Source: Takakia lepidozioides
Lineage: Eukaryota; Streptophyta; Takakiopsida; Takakiales; Takakiaceae
Length of the DNA: 64,000 bases
Reading direction: 5' to 3'
Assembly: GCA_030704615.1 (NCBI GenBank)
Contig: CM060731.1
Span: forward strand, 77,046,756 to 77,110,755
Below are positions 18,301 through 28,590 of this stretch, piece after piece (position 1 is the stretch's first letter; every line of letters starts with the position of its first letter). Below the pieces are notes generated by a model. That model did not search any database, was not told the origin of the DNA, and saw only the letters and a list, made by a program, of their open reading frames with translations. Position numbers and translations under genes: made by a program.

Positions 18301-19518
18301 CTACCATCCAGGCCTGTAGGATGCTGACTCCTCCCAAAAGTCCAGGGTGAAGCCCATGGGGTATAACACTGCCCCACCAACGAGGACATCGTAAGAGACC
18401 GCGTCTGTCACAATGGCCTTGGCTCGCATTACTGAGCCATCGATAGGATGATCCGGCTGCAGTCTAATGGCCAACTGATGCCGTGTCATGCCCCGAGCCT
18501 GCTCTGATCCTCCCAGAGATGTCTGTATCTGGAAAGGACAAGGCTCTATATCCGCCTCCATGAGGCCCAAACCTGCAATAGTAGCTCTGCCCAACATCAG
18601 TGGCTGAGCTCCCGAGTCCAACAAGACCCGCAGTGGCCGGTACTTCCTGCCTGCCGGTCCACTCAAAGAGAAAATGCCATCCTGGTTGTCTAACAAGACA
18701 ACTCCAGGTGTCACCATGGCGCGCTCAAAGGCTGGCCTAGCTGGCAGCTCCGTCAACCTGGCAGCTGCAGCTTGCCAGGGCGCAGCCGTGGCAGTCTTGA
18801 CCCTCATATCCGAGGATCCCTCTGCCACTATACCTTCCACTAACTCCGCAGAAGATGAAGTGACCTCCCCACTCTCGCAGAGTGTTGCTGCTAGTCTGAA
18901 CACTGCAGCTGGTCTTACCCCCGGCGTCGCAATCATGGTTGCCGAAAACAGTGGGGCTTGACACACAGAGGTGGCTGCCCCCAATAACACACCGGCTGCA
19001 CTAGCCTTGGTAGTAGGTGTCAGTGCTGCACGTGTAGCTCTCCCCAATGACATAGAAACCTCCGCCTCGGTAACAGTCGGGCAAGAACTAGGTGCCGTGG
19101 ATGGCGTTGACACTGTCTCCGCCAAGGTGAATGACTGAGGCAGCCTCGCTTGACGGCTTGCCTCCCCACGTTGTGGATCCAACTCCACCTCTGCACCTCG
19201 TGGCTCAGGAACTCGTGCTGCTCCTCGAGTCACGGCTGCAGCAGACTCCACCTGCTCTAGTGGTAGTGCTGCTCCGCACATGAATCCCATGCCTCCCATA
19301 TCTCCTCCCTCAGGAGCAGGAGGTGGGCCATCCCGCCTGGGAGCCGGTACCGCCTGAGCTATAGCCATGGCAGCGAGCCTCTGCTCTAGCTGCTGAAGCC
19401 GATTGGCCATGCCTTGGTCAACACCCTGACCTCCGCGTCCTTGGCCATGTGGAGCTTGCCCCTCGTGCCCGACCACCTCGTCCTCTTTGGGCTGGTCCAC
19501 CTCGCCCCCGGCCACCAT
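18301..19518 (-). CDS. Gag-pol linker and aspartic protease
   Basis: This is an open stretch of 405 residues. The first ~260 are Ala/Gly/Pro-rich linker with a short coiled-coil-like segment (ANRLQQLEQRLAAM, residues 38-51). The retropepsin-like domain has LRVLLDSGAQPLMLG (catalytic DSGA at 18607-18618) and a C-terminal YDVLVGGAVLYPMGF. The ATG at 19518 overlaps the gag stop as TAATG. A third frame across the junction reads an RG-rich tail (RGRGGPAQRGRGGRARG) after the zinc knuckles, so how gag and pol are joined is unclear; frameshifting, reinitiation or an indel are all possible. Confidence 0.75.
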   Translation of the reverse strand: MVAGGEVDQPKEDEVVGHEGQAPHGQGRGGQGVDQGMANRLQQLEQRLAAMAIAQAVPAPRRDGPPPAPEGGDMGGMGFMCGAALPLEQVESAAAVTRGAARVPEPRGAEVELDPQRGEASRQARLPQSFTLAETVSTPSTAPSSCPTVTEAEVSMSLGRATRAALTPTTKASAAGVLLGAATSVCQAPLFSATMIATPGVRPAAVFRLAATLCESGEVTSSSAELVEGIVAEGSSDMRVKTATAAPWQAAAARLTELPARPAFERAMVTPGVVLLDNQDGIFSLSGPAGRKYRPLRVLLDSGAQPLMLGRATIAGLGLMEADIEPCPFQIQTSLGGSEQARGMTRHQLAIRLQPDHPIDGSVMRAKAIVTDAVSYDVLVGGAVLYPMGFTLDFWEESASYRPGW

Positions 19519-19823
19519 TATTCCCTTGGAACTGGGCGCAACTCAGGATGCAAGTCATAACACTGGGAATCTCCATGCCCATACTTGTCGCAATGCCCAC
19601 ACTGCAACTGTGCAGGCTGTGCTTGTGCCGGCCTTTTGCCACTCTCTGGGCAATCTCTCTTGACATGGGGTCCTCCACATGTCCAACATATCACCCCTGG
19701 TTGCTGTTGGCCTGCAAAAGATGCCACGGGCCTCTGCACCTGAGGCGCCGGGTAGACACGTGCGTCACTGCGGATTTGACACGTCACAACTTCAGGCGTG
19801 ATCATATGACTATATGTCTGCAC
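19518..19823 (-). pseudogene. Gag C-terminus with two zinc knuckles
   Basis: The frame contains CWTCGGPHVKRDC (CX2CX3HX4C) and CGHCDKYGHGDSQC (CX2CX4HX4C), at roughly 19560-19688. The gag matrix/capsid-like part is missing: upstream on the minus strand, beyond about 19820, the reading is lost. The missing part is represented by the plus-strand gag at 22084-23175. The initiator here is a GTG by frame extension and not a real start. Confidence 0.8.
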
Positions 19824-20264
19824 AGTGATGCCTACATGGAAAGTTGTTAGTAGGACACCTGTTGCATTTCAGATGTGACATGTGGCACTTAGACAGAATA
19901 TATGACTAGCATATATGACTATGTATCTTTACACGTGGTGAAATATGGATAAAAGAATGTCGTGTCATATAATGCCACGTGTTCTAGTTCGAGCAGGGTT
20001 TATGCCATCTGTCATCAAGAATGTTATTTGAAAATAATTTAATAGTTTATATTCATAATTTTAAATTCTTAAAGTTATATTTTATTTTAAAAACAGGGGA
20101 ATATCAGCTTGGTAAATTTTATTAAATGGTTTTATTTTTTATTTTTTAATATTATATATTAAAATAGATTAAATGATTTAAATTCTTCATTACATGGTGA
20201 AATTCCAATAAACAGAATGGACCCCTCTTGCATACTAGTTAGCAACCACAAGGACAATCAAAAT
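19824..20264. other. AT-rich spacer between the two oppositely oriented element halves
   Basis: The first ~130 bases contain several ATATGACTA words like those in the CACTA-like element at 23176. The rest is strongly AT-rich, with no gene. If the neighbouring inversion model is right, this would be former 5' flanking DNA now inverted. Confidence 0.45.
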
Positions 20265-20634
20265 TGTCAAGTTAAATAAGCACAGTGTGAAAACAGCTAG
20301 AATAAAACTAGTTATTTGTATTTAACACTTGGATTTAGGTCAAGTGTTAAATCAGGTGTCAAGTTTAGTTTGACACCTGGTCCGTCTTATCTTCACGAGA
20401 GCGGCAGTCGCGCAGCTCATCTCTCTCAAGTTGAGCCTGCGCGACCGAGCTCCTGCATGTGTTTAGGTTTGAGTATGCTTATGTAGGGATACAGGTTGTT
20501 GTGGGGTGGAGTCCCCATAGCTTGGGGTGCCCCTGGTCGACTTCTGTTTCAATGAGTGATAGCGATGGATTTTATATTTCTTGTGTTGGGAGTGTGTGTC
20601 CTTTTTAGCTTGTTTATCACTCGAGAGAGATGAG
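20265..20634 (+). repeat. LTR 5' region with an internal inversion
   Basis: From 20265 (TGTCAAGTTAAATAAGCACA) the sequence follows the minus-strand reading of the solo LTR through TTATCTTCACG to CTCATCTCTCTC (20416-20427). The next ~195 bp match the solo LTR in the opposite sense (GTGGAGTCCCCATAGCTTGG, TTTATCACTCGAG) up to GAGAGAGATGAG (20623-20634). The two 12-mers are perfect inverted repeats, and flipping what lies between them restores collinearity with the solo LTR at that junction. The LTR 3' end (GCGCACGACA) is not found downstream. Confidence 0.7.
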
Positions 20635-22083
20635 GCTTGCATCTGTGAGTGCCAGAGGTGAGTTTAGTTTTAAGCATTTGTGGTTTTTGTTTTAGAAGTG
20701 AGAGAAGAAAATTATGGTAGATTATGTTTGTGACAAGGCTGGTGGAGCAGCAGGATGATGCGCAAATGTAAGGAAGACTATGTTTGTTGGTAACTGCTGA
20801 CAACCGTAACTCTGTCCCTGGACTTCTTCTCCGGAGGTGGAAGACTGTATGTAGCATGCATGCAAGAGTGTGGTTGTGACAAGGGAACAAACGCTTGCAG
20901 TTGAATAGTTGTTGCAAGTTGGGCACTCGGTGCGTCGCTATAACTGCAACTGTACAGGAGCACCGCGAGAGGCAGATTGCTCTATAGCCTTTGCTGTACT
21001 TGGTCAGTCCAATGGTGACAAATCCAGACCTGGTTAAAGCAACATAGACAGAGAAGCGATTTATAGAAAGAAGGTGATGAGCAGTGAAGAGTGTACGGGA
21101 AAGGGAGCCCTGGCAGCCATGGCATAGCATCGTGCTCCGCACCACGGGTTATCGCGAAAGAATCGATGAAGAGTAACGATGCGAAAAGCCCGCTTACAGT
21201 GTTGAAAATATTCAACACAACATGCGGATTATCTACCTGAGTGCTTCTGAAGCTGCATGGATTAAGCTTCTTCAACACAACCAATGGAGTGTTCATTATA
21301 TGACAGTTATGACCAAGGAAGTGAGGAAATGCCTCATCTGCTCAGCTCAAGCTTTCCCGCTCTACAAGCTCCACGCTCAAGCTCTCGCTCCACGCTATAG
21401 CAGACATGGTGAAATGGAAGGGATGCACTCGGCTTTGTGGTAGCTGAAGCCAAGAGACAGGGAAAACGATTGATACTCACCTTCACCAATAATTATTCTA
21501 TCTGCGGTGGAAGACGCAATATGAGCGAGGCACTTTGAGAGAAGTCTGGAAGTTGATAGCATAGATCAGGATTAGATCTTGCTTGGGCGGGCTTCTATTC
21601 TTCCCCTCCATCTCTGTACTATTTTCATTACCTTGTACTTGTAGTTGCCAAAGCCTCTCTTGGTGGAGGCCAGTCAGTCCGGGGTTTTGGGCTGGGATAT
21701 TCTGCAGGATCAGCGTTGCTGCTGGATTTTGGTGTGGGGGTGTTGATGTTTTGATTTCTTGTGTTTGGATCCCTCCCAACACCTGCATGCTTGACTGTGC
21801 GCCATGTTGGTTTTGTGTGGGCGCTTGCTTTCATAGGGATTAGGCCGGATTTGATCACCGGTCAATCCTAGAGTATGCTGTCGGTGGTGAGGCTGGAGTG
21901 ATGACCAACAAGACCACCAGTGTTTCTTCTATGGTGAGGCTGGGTTGATGACCAGCCAACCATAGGAGTTCTTGCGGTGGATGTAGGTGCAGGTGCCCTG
22001 AGCCATTGGGATATGACCCTTAAACTGCAACAGGTACCCACCCGTGTCACTATTAGATTAGTACTAGAGCCTTATAGTGTCAC
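20635..22083 (+). other. Retroelement leader / uncertain region, no gene called
   Basis: This is about 1.45 kb between the LTR start and gag. Frames on both strands, including a 198-residue minus frame over 20549-21145, show no domain. A short direct repeat (GGTGAGGCTGG...TGATGACCA) occurs twice at about 21885-21960. I did not find a recognisable tRNA primer-binding site. Confidence 0.4.
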
Positions 22084-23199
22084 GTGGAGGAGGTGCACAT
22101 TGTGAGTGTCATTACGGAGTTACCCAAGGGTTTTGAGGGGAGTACGGCTACAGGCAGTAACAATGAGAGTGGGTTCACAAGACGAGGTATTCGGTTCAGA
22201 CCACCTTCACCGCCACCCTCAATTACTGTAGAGTCAGACACAGACTCTAAGGCTTCATCAACAGGTGTGTACTTTCATTCGCCATTGTTGTGGGACGACA
22301 TGGAGGAGATGTATGGAGCTACCAAGGGGCCTCGTAGGTACTCTGGAGCTGTGGGCACAATCGAGTTGGATGACTTTATCCAGGAGTTCGACAGCTGGTG
22401 TGATTTGCAGCAGATGCGCAATCCACAGCTATTCACCCCATTCATGGCGTGGAAGAGACTGTTCCAGCATTTGGAAGGCCCGCCTATGGACGATTACCAC
22501 GAGTTCAGGCGAGGACATGAAGCAGAGATTGAGGAGTGGAGGATGTATTGGTCACCTGACTACGTCTCCATTACTCGAGGCATGACGCGACCAGTAGCTG
22601 CATCAGTACCAATAGCTCCCATTGCCAGCACTAGTAGTGGAGCAAGTAGTGCTGGTACTTCTGCAGGTGGTACTAGTTCAAAAGGTGCTACTACTCCTCC
22701 TGCCACGACTACAACACATGTGCCTAGATTCAACCCGGTGGTGGAGTTCTTCCAGGAGTTGCGGAGGAACTACCAAGGTGTACGGACAGAGAAGCTGCGA
22801 AGTTTGCAAGACTTCCAGCGCAAACCCAGTGAGAGCCTGCGAGAGGCGTACACTCGTATGAGGCGCTTGATAAGTGTGACCCAAGGGGTTACTGAAGCTC
22901 AGGCAATCCAGTTTTGGTATGGAATTCTGGACAAGGAGCTCAAGAGAAGGGTGCGAGATGCAACCCTGTTACAAGCAGCCCAACCCACATTAGCATATGT
23001 GTTTCTGCTGGCTGAGCGGATTGAGCTCAACATGGTTGAGGAGCGAGTTGTTACAATTGGATTTGGCAAGGACATGCCTGCACGGGGCACAGCTGTCAGC
23101 CCACAGGCACAAGGGACTGCCCAACAGCGTGGTCAGGGGGGCAAGGTTGCCCAGCCCAAGTTCCATGGAGCTTTACACTGCAGATATATAGTCATATGA
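22084..23199 (+). pseudogene. Ty3/gypsy gag N-terminal and capsid-like region, truncated
   Basis: The frame is open for 371 residues with a gag-type helical region: ELDDFIQEFDSWC, PFMAWKRLFQHLEGP, FFQELRRNYQGVRTEKLRSL, SLREAYTRMRRLISVTQG and AIQFWYGILDKELKRRV. A Ser/Thr/Ala-rich linker separates two halves. It begins with GTG by extension; the first in-frame ATG is around residue 73 (DDMEEMYG), so the true start may be lost. It runs into the CACTA-like sequence at 23176 and lacks zinc knuckles, exactly the part present on the minus strand at 19518-19823. Sequence around both breaks is shared (ATATAGTCATATGATC). Confidence 0.8.
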
Positions 23200-23521
23200 T
23201 CCCCTTACGGATGCGTGACGTGTTGCTTGCACAGTGGTGCACGTGTTCCTCTAAAGCCTCTCCATGTAGTCAACCCTCAGCAGACAATGTAGCCATATAG
23301 TTAGTCATAAGTAAGTCATAGAGCTGTGACTACATCAGTATCTTTTGCATGACTCCAGGTGTCATGCACGCAGTCACGGCTATGACTTGAAAAATGCAGT
23401 CCTAAAGACTAGTCGCTATCACGCCGCTTTTTTCACTACAGAGTGATGTAGTCATGAATGCATATATGATTGAAAAAATAGTCATATATACAGTCATAAA
23501 AATGCTCATCTGTTGTAGTGT
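23176..23521. mobile_element. CACTA-like non-autonomous element
   Basis: The ends read CACTGCAGATATATAGTCAT on the left and, inverted, CACTACAACAGATGAGC on the right. Subterminal TAGTCATA / TATGACTA words recur many times, as in CACTA subterminal repeats. A second internal CACTACAGAGTG at about 23438 may be a nested end. There is no coding capacity. The exact left boundary is uncertain because the similarity to the 19820 break extends a few bases into gag. Confidence 0.5.
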
Positions 23522-24370
23522 GCATACCATAACCATATGTATCTTAATACAAGGTTCCAAGGACGAATCCTCAATCTAAATACTTCTCCGGCCCAATGAC
23601 TCTTGTTACTCCATTTTTTATTTTATTTTTTATCCTACTAACACACACCAAGTTCTAGCGACTGTGAGTCTTCCATATTTGTTTGTCCAATAGTGTTCTT
23701 AAACCCAAACCGAAAACCCTACCTTTACCATCACCCCTAAACCATTAATCTTACCATAAACCAATAACTTTAGTGTACTACCCTAGTTACACTCCAAACC
23801 TTATTGTACTATCATGTTATATCTTCTCAATGTTTCATGCTCTTTTAATATTTTCTTTTGTTGGATAAGGTATGATAGAATGATTACAGGGATATCAAAT
23901 TCCTCAACCATTTCTTAATTCTACCGAGTGTGAGTCCATCATATTTGTTTGTCCTTTTGTACCCTAAACCCTTACCCTTACTGTAAACCCAAACCTTATT
24001 GTACTACCCTAGTACCACTTCCGAATGTTTCATGCTATTCTAATATTTTACTGCCCTTGTCAAATCCAAAACATGATTCATTCCAATGGCGTGGTATGTG
24101 AACATTGTGCTTCATATGAAGATTCAATCAATAAAATTACTAGCAAGTTGTATCGAGTATGATAGAGTAGGAGTCTGGCCCATGTTCGATGCGACCCATT
24201 TGTTTATCATGATCATGCAATGGAATATTACTTTATTCGACTTCCAAGTGGACGTTCAATGAATTGTTCAATACTGCTACTTCACATTGAGCACTTCAAT
24301 GTCAAAGGGACCTCTTATATGACACATTTTGATTAATTTTATATAAATATATACTAAGTTTAGTCCGGAT
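23522..24370. other. AT-rich spacer with a degenerate direct duplication
   Basis: GTGAGTC..CATATTTGTTTGTC recurs at about 23665 and 23931, and AAACCTTATTGTACTA recurs later in each unit, giving a decayed direct duplication. Scattered CCCTAAACC words are present but form no telomere tract. No gene is seen. Confidence 0.5.
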
Positions 24371-24785
24371 TTAAGCCAAAAGTCCAGAATTAATTAAAAT
24401 AGTGTTATGGGCTTGCCCTTCTTGCAACCAGCGTAAACCCAGCTCAGAGCCCCACTGCTCATAGTGCTTAGCATCACTGAATTTAGGTAGCAGGCTAACG
24501 AGGCCAATCGACTTACTCCAGTTGATATTGGAAAGAGACTTAAGAGTAGCCTCAACATTCGAGAGAGAGCTGTTGTCAATGTATAAGGGACGTGTCATCA
24601 GCATATAAAGAAGATCTTATGGATGAGGAGGGATACAACGAGGGGGATTTCGGGATACGCAAACCCATGGAGTCATCTCTTCTGTCCCTCTTCTGTCCAT
24701 CAAGTGCCCAAGCCCATTTGCGACAAATATAAGAAACAAAAACGGACCCTATGGACAACCTTGTCTAACAGATAATATTCAAATA
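24371..24785 (-). pseudogene. LINE-type reverse transcriptase remnant
   Basis: On the minus strand one frame reads VRQGCP*GPFLFLIFVANGL, the conserved block preceding the catalytic site of plant LINE reverse transcriptases. A neighbouring frame then reads SSLYADDTSLI with the FADD/YADD-type catalytic motif at about 24608. Downstream is a GLRWLQEGQAHN stretch. At least two frameshifts and a stop show it is dead. No endonuclease domain or poly(A) tail was found nearby. Confidence 0.7.
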
Positions 24786-27700
24786 ATCAAACAAGTTCTA
24801 AAATCCAAAAAGTATGAGAAATGTGACTTAGATACATTATTAAATTGACCTATGAAATAACGTAAATAATTTAATATGTAAATAGCTTAATTTAAAATAT
24901 TATATATAGAGAAGACTCATGATAAGAGATGCCAAATATGGGGCATGTAAGGATACAATGATTGCAAACTAGAATGGACCAAAAACGGCAGATAGTGTGT
25001 ACATAAAGGAGGATGTGGCGAATCCTCAACCATTGGATTTGCTTCAACTGACAATCTTGACCGTCTATTATTGACTGTTAAAACCAAGATTTTCAAATTG
25101 CGATAATATCAATTCATAAATATATTTTAAAATTTTGATCATACTCAACTGTGCATTTATGGTGAATGAATGCGTCTAATGAGAAAAGTTTTATTATTTC
25201 AAAAGAATTTAGTCATAAAGGACTTAGTTAAAATAGCTATTTTTTAGGCTCAAAATAGTACATAAATTTTTTTAACTTCATATTTTTGAATGATAGTTTT
25301 CATTCCAGATTCCTCATTCTCCAAAGCAAGTTTGAGAGAGTCACTTTTCTTGACAGTATAGGTAGATGAGCCTTTATATGTTAGTTCTTTTTTATTGATG
25401 GCATTGTCATGTAGGAATTTGATACTTTACCACTATTCTATGTCTGGAAAAACAAGTGTTGTGACAGCAAAAAATGGACACTGTATGCTACAATCACCCG
25501 ATAGTGTAAAGACCGGACCTTCCATTTAGGAAAAATCAGCCCTGGATCCAGGCCAACTGTTGGATTCGGATACTAGTGCGATATTTTCTGATAACTCAGT
25601 TCAAATATTTTAAAAGTTTGGGGGTTTGTTCAATATGCTATGCAAGACCATAGCTCTTGCAACTTATGTTATCAGCCGACTTCTTATTTGAGGACTGTTA
25701 TGATTAAAAATTAACTTATAACATTTTGACTCAACTATGTAAGACTCCCTAAATAACCTCATCAAAAAATGTATCTTGGTACAATTGATGCTATTTACAT
25801 GTATTTTTTTAATATTAAAAAAAAATTGGACCGGCTATAACGGGTCATCCATACCGAATTACACCAAAAAACATGTGTTTTTTCATTAGTCCATAGCATG
25901 TTGTCTTTTGGGTCTTTGGAATATCATCTTTTATTGATAAATCTACAAACTTATAATCTAGGATGGCTAGGTGGTATATGGACAAATGGTAATAGATTCT
26001 AAGATTTGATTCCTAAAAGTTTTTTCTAATTAAAGATTAAAATTTCTAATAAATAATTTCTATAATATTTGGGGTTAGACCCTTTACTGAAGATGTTAAG
26101 TATACTATTGTCCATTTTTTTTAATTTTTTAAAGAAATATTACATTTATTCCAAAATTATGGGGAAAAAAAAAAAACCCCGTTTTGCACCATGAGGGCTA
26201 CACACTGTAGTCAGTGAAGGGTGATCAAATATCTGATGCTAAAGTGCAGCAGTGTGCTCATAGAGAGAGGACCTCTCAAAACAGCTTAGTCCTGTCCCAG
26301 AGACTTCCAAAAGTCTATCTTTCTAAGAATCAAACTGAAAAAATATGCTAAGAAAAAAACAAAATGTATTCTCATGGACGTCACCATCTGCCGAAAGTGA
26401 GACATCCTATCCTGCAACTACCCTTGAGGAGGGCTCATCTTCTTGTAAGTGAGCCTCCATAAGCCTTTTCCACCTCCATAGCTCTAGGTATTGAGAGGGA
26501 GAGTGGTGAGGGCTTTGTAGGGTGGATATTGTGGCATAGCTTTCTAGGATTGTGTGCTTAGAATGTATGGTGGACAACGATGTATGTTGTGGCACGATGC
26601 TTAGGTGCACCACATATTGTTCCAAACCGGCAGGATATAAAAAACGGAAAAGCTCCAAAACCCCAAAACTGGAAAATGTGAACACAAAGTTAAAGCTAAT
26701 TAAATTACATCCGTAACCGGCTCATATAAAAAAAATCAAAATAACCGGACAACACTGGATTGAACCTCGGATCTCATGCAGCTTAGCTCATACACATGCA
26801 TCACACACGCCTACATATAATATACATATATACATACGTACGTACACATATGATGCCCCATAATCGGGTCGATGTGGGTCATCTTCCGAGAACTGGTAGT
26901 TATTAGCTACCAACTAGCTCTTCTTTGCATTCTTTGCGAGCATGAAATTGATCTAACCGAGTAGAAGCCCAATGCCAAGCTGACCTATCTCTAGCCCACA
27001 CCAAAGTACACATATAGAAGTGAACAAAATCCATCATACTAGACCACAAAACTTTTCAACCATTTCTAGAGCACATCTAAAGTAACTTATGACGCCCAAA
27101 TACGACAAACCCTATGCTTCCGCTATACCTAGTACACAGGTAAGCAACATAATCACCTCTTCTGGCCCTATTTTTACCCCACACCTTCTTGTCATCTCGC
27201 ACCACCAACCCTTCACCACCTTTAAGGACAGTTGGCCACACTCGATCCTAAGCCAATGCATGTATCCCACCTCCATCCACGGTCTATACATTACACGCCA
27301 TAATCAAGTTGTATTGCACCTACACAAATTACTTATGAATGAATCTCAAACCAAATGGTTCTCCCAATTCATCACTGCAGTTGACACCCATCAAGCACCA
27401 CCCCCTCCCATTAGCTACTCCCCTATAGCTGCCACTCCCCACCGTGCCAATGCCCATCAAGACTTTGTCCCGATTTGATCTATTTGTATACTTGTCCAGG
27501 CCCCACCCCCAACTCTTTACAATTTGTTGTCTTGAATTTATTTTTGTCATGATTGAAACCCGAAACAAGCTCTCCAAACCCAACATAAAAAGTGCACCCT
27601 TTCGTGCCATGGGCCTTTGGAGGCGAGGTTGGCTTGTCGCCTCCTCGTTGTCATCACGGCCAATGCATAGCCTCAAGTCCCTCCAAGGTACCTTGCACTT

Positions 27701-27975
27701 GCTGCTTGCGTAACCGCGGCATGCCTAAGACAAATTCATCTCACTGTTACGCTCTCTCTCTAATAAACGTCAACTGGAAAACACCCCACATCCATTAAAT
27801 TTTACCTAAGATATCCTAAAATTTAATAGTACTACTTATAGGGCCTCCTGAAAGGGGCCATTAGCCGGAAGGTGAAGTGGCTATTAGTTACCGTGGCCCA
27901 ACTATTGTAAACTGTTTCAATTGGTTTTTGTATCTTCAATAACATTCTAAAACTAACATGAGAGGTCATTGAAAC
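24786..27975. other. AT-rich intergenic DNA, no gene recognised
   Basis: This stretch has homopolymer and TA runs (including a TACATACGTACGTACACATA block near 26835). A minus-sense B-box-like GAGGTTCAATCC near 26762 is a weak tRNA-like match. Reading frames at 26407, 27089 and 27329 show no domain and conflict with each other. AAGGTGAAGTGGCTATTAGT at about 27868 is a single diverged copy of the inverted repeat found at 57987 and 58993. Confidence 0.5.
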
Positions 27976-28590
27976 CACTAGTAAAACAAAGTGGTGACAC
28001 ACTAAACAAAGTTTCAGTAACCACTTTCATAGTAATCAAACTATACATAGGTCAAAGCAAGAAAGTTGTATAGAATGATTAACTGAGATATCATTCATGA
28101 CCAAAATGGTTTGAGCATAAGAACAATGGTCTGAGCATAAGAACCATGATCTCCAGCCTAGACAATCATTTTCGAAGGAACAACCTGGAAACTTAGGAAG
28201 GAGGAAATGGAGGTGGAAATGGACGACCTGATGCAAGCTATCTGGCAAGTTTCACGCGGCTATATTCCAATTGTGCAATGGATACAGGACTTCGCGTTTA
28301 CTATGAGGATCGGGATACGCTGCATCCACGTCGCATTCAGTGCAAGAAGTGGTTGGAATCACTATGTTGTGAAGTGGTTAGTTTTTCACTGTGAAACGTC
28401 AGTGAACACGTGGACTCGGAGATAAGTGATCGTACCACTGACCTTAACCACTAGTGACACATCATGTCTTTTACGACTGACCTAATCCACTAGTTCTTCA
28501 TCACTCTAGGGCTAGAGTGGTTAGGTGTCTTTTACCACTCAAAATGAGTAGTTACCAGAGTGGTTATTCTGGGTTTTCCTTCTAGTAGTG
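27976..28590. mobile_element. CACTA-like non-autonomous element
   Basis: The left end is CACTAGTAAAACAAAGTGG and the right end, inverted, is CACTACTAGAAGGAAAACCC, a CACTA-type terminus. AACCACT words recur near both ends in opposite orientations, as subterminal repeats do. The length is about 615 bp with no transposase. The 3-bp flanks do not match cleanly (AAC and ACA), so the boundary or duplication is uncertain. Confidence 0.55.

Larger units (their letters stand above)
13265..19823 (-). mobile_element. Ty3/gypsy retrotransposon (3' portion) encoding DNMT and PHD finger
   Basis: Reading the minus strand from 19823 down, the order is gag zinc knuckles, aspartic protease, DNMT3-like methyltransferase, RT, RNase H, integrase, PHD finger, polypurine tract, LTR end. 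From 19518 to about 16020 everything is in one frame, interrupted only by TAG/TGA codons. One extra A (16020s) shifts the frame for RT-integrase, and one missing base (about 13915) precedes the PHD. The RT-RNase H-integrase order is that of gypsy elements. The 5' LTR and gag N-terminus are absent on this strand and appear inverted at 20265-23175. No chromodomain is seen; the PHD finger occupies that position. Confidence 0.85.

Noticed and set aside
20549-21145. 198-codon minus-strand frame in the retroelement leader
   Set aside because: Cys/Ser/His-rich without any motif; it overlaps the inverted LTR segment and has no homologous frame in the related LTR.
26760-26800. tRNA gene from GAGGTTCAATCC (minus strand)
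   Set aside because: Only a B box is convincing; no A box at the right distance and no cloverleaf.
27480-27720. Possible LINE endonuclease-like phrase (CCLEFIFVMIETRNKLSK)
   Set aside because: Only a faint resemblance to the ETKNK endonuclease motif; no second motif or continuing frame nearby.
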